From contig OZ018409.1 in the NCBI GenBank assembly GCA_963969595.1, positions 10,492,520-10,556,519 on the forward strand: a DNA stretch of 64,000 nucleotides, written 5' to 3'. Origin of the DNA: Neckera pumila (Eukaryota > Streptophyta > Bryopsida > Hypnales > Neckeraceae). The notes beneath the pieces are model-generated. The model saw only the letters and a program-made list of their open reading frames with translations. It was not told the origin of the DNA and searched no databases. Made by a program: the position numbers and the translations under genes. The stretch's first letter is position 1. The number at the start of each line of letters is the position of its first letter. Of the stretch, positions 56,901-64,000 are shown one piece after another.

Positions 56901-58329
56901 ATGGGATTGAGCGGCTGCTGGTGTACGAGTACATGTCGCAGGGCACGTTGTCGCAGCACTTGTTCAAGTACCAGGAGATGCAGGTGAAACCGCTGTCGTG
57001 GACGCAGCGGCTGACGATCGCGCTCGACGTCGCTCAGGCTTTGGAGTATCTGCATGGGCTGGCGCACCGGAGCTTCATTCACCGAGATCTCAAGCCCAGC
57101 AATGTGCTTCTGAACGACGACTTTAGAGCGAAGGTCTCGGATTTCGGGCTTGTGAAGCTGGCGCCGGAGGGGAATTTGTATTCGGTAGAAACAAGGCTCG
57201 CGGGGACCTTTGGGTACCTTGCTCCAGAGTACGCGGGTAAGTACACGCGGCCAAATGCAATTTTTTTTTGTATGTACTTTGGTTTCTTAAGCACATTCGG
57301 TAACCAAGTCGCAGCCCGGAATCAGTAAGCTATTCGGAACTTTTTGCACTTGAAATTTCAAACCGAGATTTCGTGCTCAAGTCTCAGTAAGTGTGTTGTT
57401 GAGTGATACGGCAGTGGAAGGTGTTCAGAGAATACGGCAGCAGCGAACCAACAAGAACTTCGTTTTGTTGAGATTTTCTTTGCTCATGTATAGGTCAGAT
57501 CATTCGAATGATCGCTTGTTGGAACGCTATGAAAATGCGCGTTTAACACCTTGTAGCAACTGTTCTGATTCAAATCGTGGCAACTGAAATGAAGTCGTTT
57601 ATGCTTCAGATCGTACAATTGATACCTTGTTGGAAAGCTTTGAACGATACGCTTTTCACAAGCCATTTCCCCTGTTCTGATTCTCTGTACTGAAACCGTA
57701 GCAACCGATTCAAGTTTGCTTTCCAGATTTCCCCTAATTCGAGCACCTCGATGATTCTGATCACCATCGTGGGGTTTTGCATGGTCGCAGTGACGGGCCG
57801 TGTGACAACAAAAGCGGACGTGTTCAGCTTCGGCGTGGTGCTGATGGAGATCCTGACCGGTCGCCGCGCGGTGGACGAAACGCAGGAGGAGGAGGACATT
57901 TACCTGGTCTCTTGGTTCACGAAGAGACTTGGGTCTCGAGGCAGGTCGGAGTCTCTTCTTCGAAACTCCCTGGACCCCAACCTTCTTCTCACTTCCGACC
58001 TCAACGACAAAGCCACGTTCAAGAGCATCGCCACGGTGGCGGAGCTCGCGGGCCACTGCACCGCAAGGGTGCCCTCACAGCGTCCCGACATGGGCCACGC
58101 GGTGAGCGTGCTGCGGCCACTGGTGGACGTGTGGAAGCCCCAGGAAGCGTTCAACGAGGACTACAGTGGACATGTCGACACGCGCGACATGTCGCTGTCG
58201 AAAGCCTTGAAGCAGTGGCAGGAGTTTCGGGATGACTCCGCGTCGGCCGCGACAGATAACAGCGCCACGAGTGTACCGACGCGACCTGGCGGATTTGCGG
58301 ATTCCTTCACATCTGCAGATGGACGGTGA
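53903..58329 (+). CDS. TMK: TMK-type leucine-rich-repeat receptor-like kinase with proline-rich juxtamembrane repeat
   Basis: Three exons join in frame: 53903-56095, 56639-57236, 57791-58329 (1109 aa). Signal segment at about 29-46, then N-terminal LRRs after the DPCSWTG cap, a non-LRR island, a second [12 protein letters not shown] cap with further LRRs, the split ectodomain typical of TMKs. Residues about 484-640 are Thr/Pro/Ala-rich with 24-residue repeats. The membrane helix is at about 655-678, followed by CCYKRK. The kinase is complete: GRGGFG (759-764), K780, HRD 879-881, DFG 899-901, APE 926-928. The last intron falls after APEYA, as I recall for Arabidopsis TMK1. TMKs act at the plasma membrane in auxin-related signalling; that role is inferred from the family. 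The start of exon 2 is the least certain point; an acceptor at about 56480 would also keep the frame. Confidence 0.92.
55350..55740 (+). repeat. 72-bp minisatellite encoding proline-rich repeats in the receptor kinase
   Basis: About five units of 72 bp, each encoding [20 protein letters not shown], then P-S-A-P or P-P-A-P. The middle three units are almost identical in DNA, which suggests recent unequal crossing over or slippage. The product resembles extensin or arabinogalactan-protein-like spacers, so Pro hydroxylation and glycosylation are possible. An antisense frame of 381 codons here is a shadow of the repeat. Confidence 0.85.
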
Positions 58330-59337
58330 TGAAGGGAAGCGTCCCACTCTACCGGAGGATGAAACCCTCGCCACCTCAGCTGTCTATGATATCAACCCCT
58401 CAGTTCACCTGTAAGCTGCCTGAATCTTGTTACAAGTAGCTCAGAGCATTCAGTTTTGTAAACTACATTGCAAACGATGAATCTCACCGAGTAGCGTTTC
58501 TGAGTGGAAATCGGGGATCGTTTCGGGGGCTTGAGTGAAGGGTGAGTCACTTACAAGTTTTCGCCTTACGCTCCTTGACTCTGTGCAGGAGTGTCATCGG
58601 TCTTCACTACATTAGATTTGGCATCAGATACGGTGCCACTGCTGAAGTCCCAGAAGAGTGATGAACTGCACTCTCAAGCTTTCAGTGAGTCCACGAGAGC
58701 GCTGCTGCTGCTGCTGCTGCTGCTGCATCAGCAAATTTATGTTATATGCGGAACAGATCAAATTCAGAAAGGAATGTGAGAATCGCGCTTGCAAGCCATT
58801 GCCCGAGGATATATCAGCGCAATCTGCTTTCAAATAACGTCTTCTCCAGGTTGTTGGGTATGTGTAAAAATTGTGGATATGGAGCGAGCTGATTAGCAGA
58901 GTTGTGCAAAGTGTAAGAATTTTTCCTGTCTGTCACAGAAATTTGTACAAGGATATTTGACCATTTGTTCTGATAGCATTCACTTCTGAAACCGACTTGT
59001 AGCATGAATTTTTTCAATGCATTATTCTACAGGAATACTTTCTCTGTGTCGATCCGTCATTTATGTTGCATGCCATGATTCTGACGAGGTGTTACTAGCA
59101 ATGGCGAACTCGCATAAGAAGCGATACGGAACTTGGACACCACTTGGTACATTCCTACTCCATGAACCAAAAGTTAACCCTAATTTTCTAAGTGTCTGTT
59201 TCCATTCTACGGGAGTTCAAATGAATCGTGGAAGTTTCAGTGTAGAAGTATACACTAATTGAAAGAATAAACTGTGCTGTGTATTTGTCAACAACAAATC
59301 TGTGTTACGAAAGTTACAATAATTGGTTGTTAGCTTC
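58330..59337 (+). other. 3' flank of the receptor kinase, with a CTG microsatellite
   Basis: Presumed 3' UTR and flank. A (GCT)n run of about nine units lies at 58701-58726. Small frames in the region are not supported as genes. Confidence 0.5.
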
Positions 59338-59563
59338 TTAACTCTGTAAGGACGGGCTGGTCTCCGCAGAAATCAACCTTTTGATAGTGTGCATCATCTA
59401 CTTTAAGAAAACCAAAAGCATTCATTTGAGGACAAGCTATTGTAGAAGGTCTTCCCTTTTTGCATGAAATTTCAAGGATGAACAATCGCACTTTTGTCCT
59501 ACATGCAAAGGTTCTTTGTCATTCGTTGGACATTGAGTGTCCACGGCAGTGTTACAGGGTTAA
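59338..59563. mobile_element. Small TTAA-flanked element, candidate
   Basis: TTAA at 59338-59341 followed by CTCTGTAAGGAC, and TTAA at 59560-59563, in reverse CCCTGTAACACTG. The interior (CATTTGAGGACAAGCTATTG and following) resembles 50300-50480. It shares its right-hand TTAA with the next element. Confidence 0.45.
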
Positions 59564-60301
59564 CTCCTAAATGACAAATCCATGACCATTGATTTCAAAC
59601 TTCACTGTTCATCATTCAATTTGTTACGATTTTGCAACTAGATATGTATGAAAAAATTTATTTTTATTTTTCAGAGATGAAAGTACATGTCTTCTTTACT
59701 TCAAAAAAAATTTAGATTTTTTTGGTGGAAAATTTATTTTTTTTAAGAATTTTTGAAGAAAAAGTGAAGAAAATTTATATGAAATAGAAAAATATTTTAA
59801 AAAATCTGAAAATTTCACCATAAGTGTATATCACAATGACAAACATCATGGTGTAAACTCAATTTCCGTGTCATTCTATAATTAAAAAATAATAGACATT
59901 GAAAATACACCGAATGTTCAAATTGCAATAAAATATGCAATATTAGGAATTTTTCCAAAATTCAAATTGGAGGTGAAACTAGAGTTCATGACCTTCATTT
60001 TGTTAGTTTGACTCAAACTCAAAAAATATCATTTTCATGGAGAAATTTCAGATTTAAAGCAGGGAGCAACAACTTTCCAAAATACTCTAAAATAGCATAT
60101 TTTGTGATCCGTTTTTTTAATAGCTTCTCATTTCCGTGAAGACAAAAATTGGAAAGAGTACAAACTCAATTGAATACTCTTCATAACCCAATGTGAAAGG
60201 TCAACAAGGAGGAGGATGAAAAAATGCTTTTGAACTCTCTTGGTTCAACAGTATTGTCATCGGAACTCCACGGAATGACGTCCGCGGCATTCCAGGGTTA
60301 A
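59560..60301. mobile_element. TTAA-flanked element, candidate
   Basis: TTAA at 59560-59563 followed by CTCCTAAATGACAAATCC, a terminus very like that of 2530 (CTCCTAAATGTCCAAGG). The right TTAA at 60298-60301 in reverse gives CCCTGGAATGCCGCGG. The inverted match is weak beyond the first dozen bases. About 734 bp, AT-rich, no coding region. Confidence 0.5.
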
Positions 60302-60910
60302 GCAAACTCTTTATTTTCAGTTCGGGTATGAAGACGCTGATTCAAAGCAGCAGGCTTTGGCACTGTAAGAATATGCCCTGCATTGGACATTCTTTGTGGT
60401 AATGAGATCTTTTCATCTAGTGTGGCCTTTGTAAAATCGGAACAAAGAGGTTGTTACTTATAGTTGTGCCTTTCCCACTACTGTATCTTAACTGTAGCAC
60501 TGCCATCATGAATTCTTCATCATATAAGGTAAGAGGTCCATGAACGGCTCATTTAAGAGCTGAAGCTGAATTTTGGGGAGGTAGAATTTCTTAAAATATT
60601 TTTCAGTAAATTTTTCTTGAAAGGCAAGAGAAATTGGCATCTAATCCAAGTTGTTTCATATTTTTTGAAGCTTTGTAGAATTAGTTATGAATTTCTGAAG
60701 TTGCAGAAAAGTGCATTTTTATGGGCTCTAAAACCGACCACCTCCTCAAATGCACACCACTTGTACATTGGAAAGTGCAAAATGTACCTCTAAAGCCTGA
60801 TTGATTTTAGAACCCACTCCATTTTAGAACCTGTTATCTTAATCATATAAATATGTAGAGTCTGATTTTGAAGAGTTTCCTTTTGAGTGCCTCGAACATA
60901 CCGACAAGGC
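60302..60910. other. Intergenic
   Basis: No gene or repeat end recognised. Confidence 0.4.
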
Positions 60911-60913
60911 TAA

Positions 60914-61299
60914 GAGCATCTCCTACAGCCCTCCAAGTATCCCCTCTTCTCTAATGTTTGGATGATAAGCAATCAATACTAGTGTATGTCAAGCTCGACC
61001 TTCAATTGCTGTACCAAATTTTCCATATTTGAAGGTAGTATATGTCAAGCTCGACCTTCAATTGCTTTACTAAATTTTCTATATTTGAAGGGAGCCTTTG
61101 TATTCTCTATAGGCTATATTTCTATTGGAATTAGCAATTGTCATAGCTCACTTATTGCTTTTGTATGTTCTGCGACTTGTATTTGATTGGAAGTATATTT
61201 AGTGAGCTGTACTGTTGGGGATTCAAGTGTCCATCCCCTTTAAATTAGATAGATTTTGATTGAAGGAGCAATTTGTTTGGAGGGCTGCATGAGATGCTC
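60914..61299. mobile_element. PIF/Harbinger (Tourist)-type MITE, copy 1
   Basis: Starts GAGCATCTCCTACAGCCCTCCAA and ends in reverse GAGCATCTCATGCAGCCCTCCAA. It is flanked by TAA on both sides (60911-60913 and 61300-61302), the TWA duplication of this superfamily. It contains a roughly 55-bp internal tandem duplication (TATGTCAAGCTCGACCTTCA occurs twice, near 60985 and 61041) that accounts for its extra length over copy 2. Confidence 0.8.
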
Positions 61300-61309
61300 T
61301 AAAAATTTA

Positions 61310-61640
61310 GAGCATCTCTTGTAGCCTTCCAAGTATCCTTTTTCCTCTAATTTTTGGATAATAAGCAATCAATTCTAGTATATGTGAGGTTTGACCTTCA
61401 CTTTCGCCCCCTAAATTTGTCATGTTTGAAGGGATCCTTTGTGTTCTCTACATGTTATACTTCTCTTGGGATTAGCAATTATCATAGCTTACTTATTGCT
61501 TTTGCAAGTTCTGTAGCTTGTGATTGGTTGGAAGTATGTTTAGTGAGTTGTATTGTTGGGGATTCAAGTGACCATCCCCTTTAAATTAGATAAATCTTGA
61601 TTGAAGGAAGAATTTGTTTGGAGGGTTGCAGAAAATGTTC
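61310..61640. mobile_element. PIF/Harbinger (Tourist)-type MITE, copy 2
   Basis: Starts GAGCATCTCTTGTAGCCTTCCAA, with the reverse end GAACATTTTCTGCAACCCTCC, flanked by TTA on both sides (61307-61309 and 61641-61643). Same orientation and interior as copy 1, separated from it by only 10 bp. Confidence 0.8.
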
Positions 61641-61643
61641 TTA

Positions 61644-62176
61644 CTTTGGAGATATTGGTCTAAGCAGGGATATGGGAAAGTCTAATGGATGGGGTGGTCT
61701 ATCAATGCGGAAGGTGACTACACCCTAAAACCACCATCATCACTCTTGGGTACATCTACAAAATCAATATGTACTAGAGCTCTTAACTCCAGGGCATGTT
61801 CATTGGCGTTAAGAGTAGTGCTCCGCCATTCCCAAGTTGTTCCCGCGGTAGAATTGACAAGGCAATGGCAAAATCAGCCCTTGGTAGAATTAGCCCCCCA
61901 CGTTGCTCGTTCTGCTTTGAATTTTTTTCCAGTAAACATCCGAATTGGTTGGGACTACTCTTAACATGTGTATGAAGAAATAATTTTAGAACATCTATTA
62001 GAAAAGAATTGACTCTTCATAATTTTTGGTGTATAAAGTAGAAGCATACAAATGTAACACGAGTTGTTCTTTGACACCTTAAGAACAACCTTAATCCAAG
62101 CGCAAGTAGACCCAAAATAAACAATTGGGGTTCCAAAAAATTGTCAGTACAAGCGTAAGTGGACCCAAAGTAGAAA
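61644..62176. repeat. Repeat debris
   Basis: ACCACCATCATCACTCTTGG and GTACATCTACAAAATCAATA at about 61730-61775 match in reverse the 91-bp unit at 47 kb. A 91-codon plus frame at 61689-61964 is not supported as a gene. Confidence 0.45.
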
Positions 62177-62446
62177 CACTATAAGAACCCCCGTTTTAGA
62201 TTACAAGCCCCAATTTTTTGTGACGGATTTTAGGTGATGACAATGTTGACAATCCAAAAAAATTTATGTCAACAAAAATGTGCAACATAACATCAATATT
62301 GACAATCCAATGTTTTATATCATCATTGATGTTATGTTGGACAATTTTGTTGACATAAAAAATTTGGATTTTCAACATTGACATTACCTAAAATCTGTCA
62401 ATATAAAATTAAGACTCCTCACCTAAAACGGGAGTTTCTTACAGTG
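62177..62446. mobile_element. CACTA-type foldback MITE
   Basis: Ends CACTATAAGAACCCCCGTTT and, in reverse, CACTGTAAGAAACTCCCGTT, with AAA on both sides (62174-62176 and 62447-62449). The 270-bp interior is one long imperfect palindrome (GTTGACAATCC...GGATTTTCAAC; AACATAACATCAAT / ATTGATGTTATGTT). CACT-starting ends with a 3-bp duplication suggest mobilisation by a CACTA transposase. Confidence 0.75.
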
Positions 62447-62764
62447 AAAGGTAGAGTTCCAAGGAGTTGTCACTATCATGAGGGTGGGTCTTGCATTGGC
62501 CAATCACCTGCACGTGATCCAAATTTACAGTGTGTTGCTTTGAGGTGTTTCTGTGCCCATTTTGGTGTTAGTCTAGTAGTTTGTAGTAGGTACATCTTTG
62601 CAGTTGTATTCAAAAATTTGTATTATATTCATACAAAGTCAAAAGAATATGAAACCAATTTTCTTGGTTTTCTAACCTAGTTCCTATTAAGCAAACATAA
62701 TTTTTTTCTCTATACACCCTCCAAATTAAGAGATCTAAAACAAGTGTCCAATTTAGGTGCTTTT

Positions 62765-62905
62765 ACCTTAGTATCCAAATGTCACGTACTTTGGTGCGTT
62801 GGAACCTCCTTTCACTTGCCAACAAGAAAATATGCTAAATTCTAATAATAGTAATGATGCACAGTAGCAAAAAGTGGCGGTTTTGGAGGTGCCCACCTTA
62901 TATTG
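62765..62905 (+). repeat. Copy of the TATCCAAATG / TTGCCAACAAGAA repeat family
   Basis: AGTATCCAAATGTC, TTGGTGCGTTGGAACCTCC, TTTCACTTGCCAACAAGAAA and TTTTGGAGGTGCCCACCTTA, collinear with 48780-48950. Confidence 0.7.
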
Positions 62906-63158
62906 TTTATTGGCTATTGTGCAATATCTTGCAATGAGTGAATCACTTCTGAATTGCAAAGGGTCAGGCCCCACGCTGAATTCCTCTCCAAAGTTGAATA
63001 AAAGAAATGTTGTCTGTGTTTGAGGGGTGCTTTCAAAAGAGTTGGAGCCAATGCATGGTGTTTGAAGGTCTTTCTACTTTAGGTAGGTGATGGGGTGACT
63101 TAAGATGGAGTGGGCCAATGGAATTTCACTCTTGTTTCTTCAATGTGGGCCTTATTGT

Positions 63159-64000
63159 TTAACCTCTAAAGGACCACAAGGTCATCAAGTGGCTTCTGTA
63201 ACTACATTGGCGTTGCAGAAGTTAAAAATGTGAGCTTCACTAATAGTCCGTGAACAACAAAGAAACCTTAGGTGTTTTTTTCTGAAAATTCAAAATGTTA
63301 ATCTCACTAATAGTCCGTGAATGAGAAAGAGACCCTAGATGATTTTTTTCCATTGAATACATCGGTGCAATTTAATCAGGAATTGATCAACTATGTGATT
63401 CAATTTGGTGAATTTTTGGAGGATGGAGAAGGTGCTCTAGGCCATATTTTTAGATCCTCATATCTTTTTTTCCACACCTCATAATGATTAAAAAAAAATT
63501 CACATCAAAATCATGATGATATATATCCCTAGGAAAAATTCAAGAGTTCTTGAAGTACTTTTGAGCATTCCAATTTCAACTTTCTGATTTCAACATTGTA
63601 TAAAGTACCGCCAAACCAAACATCTTTCATCAATCTTGGAAATGGTAGCATTTCCTCTAACCAAACATCTTTCATCAATCTTTCAAGGTTCTAGAATTTT
63701 GAAAAAATATAATAAAAATTGAACATTGAAAAAGATTTATTAACTACAAAAGACAACTGCCCAACCACTTTTCCCAACATTAATTAATTATTCAGCATGA
63801 AATGCCAACCCTCATAGTATTGTAAGTTAAGATATACACAATTCACATCCATCTTCGGCGACGATCCGACATTGAGCTCAATTAAACACTCAATTAAACA
63901 TTCATCCATGTCTGCAAGGCATGCTAAACGCGTCTTGAAGAATCACTCCAACTATCGAATAAATCCCCTAAAAACTGTTCAAAGCAACTGAAAAAGCAAC
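63159..64000. mobile_element. TTAA-family terminus, element probably continuing past the window
   Basis: TTAA at 63159-63162 followed by CCTCTAAAGGACCACAAGG, close to the CCCCTAAAGGACCA family terminus. No opposite end is seen before 64000, and the interior differs from the other copies. The rest of the stretch is AT-rich without a gene. Confidence 0.4.

Noticed and set aside
57484..58056. 190-codon minus-strand frame at the last receptor-kinase exon
   Set aside because: Antisense shadow of the kinase exon; no family motifs.

Overview
The window reads as nuclear DNA of a land plant, probably a non-seed plant such as a bryophyte. The reasons are spliced genes with GT..AG introns of about 80-1,400 bp, plant-only gene families, long AT-rich intergenic stretches and dense DNA-transposon debris. 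The species call is an inference; no organelle, bacterial or viral gene was seen. I found no LTR-retrotransposon or LINE coding region.

Four intact protein-coding genes can be modelled exon by exon, and each model keeps one open reading frame across all junctions: (1) a LEA_2 membrane protein on the minus strand (7130-9835, 3 exons, 275 aa); (2) a plastid-targeted fused D-alanine--D-alanine ligase on the plus strand (26903-35805, 25 exons, 978 aa); (3) a secreted purple acid phosphatase on the plus strand (39012-43181, 8 exons, 463 aa); (4) a TMK-type leucine-rich-repeat receptor kinase on the plus strand (53903-58329, 3 exons, 1109 aa) with a proline-rich tandem repeat beside the membrane. 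They are not functionally linked and show no operon-like arrangement. Three broken gene copies are also present: a TKL-type kinase tail (two pieces, 968-1059 and 6081-6427), importin-alpha (14960-15748) and SKP1 (20004-20295).

Layout: 0-7 kb holds a CACTA terminus cutting a kinase fragment, a TTAA-flanked element with a nested hAT foldback element, and a kinase pseudogene. 7-10 kb is the LEA_2 gene with a triplicated repeat in intron 1. 10-26 kb is gene-poor; it holds a piggyBac-like element, a 2.3 kb CACTA element that has captured an importin-alpha gene fragment, a SKP1 pseudogene and several foldback MITEs. 27-43 kb carries the ligase and phosphatase genes, which share a repeat in their introns. 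43-53 kb is repeats (TTAA elements, a 91-bp tandem array, foldbacks). 53.9-58.3 kb is the receptor kinase. 58.4-64 kb is repeats (TTAA elements, a pair of PIF/Harbinger-type MITEs, a CACTA-type MITE).

The most notable structures are the gene-capturing CACTA element and the TTAA-flanked family with terminal motif CCCCTAAAGGACC, in which hAT foldback elements have inserted twice with perfect 8-bp target duplications.
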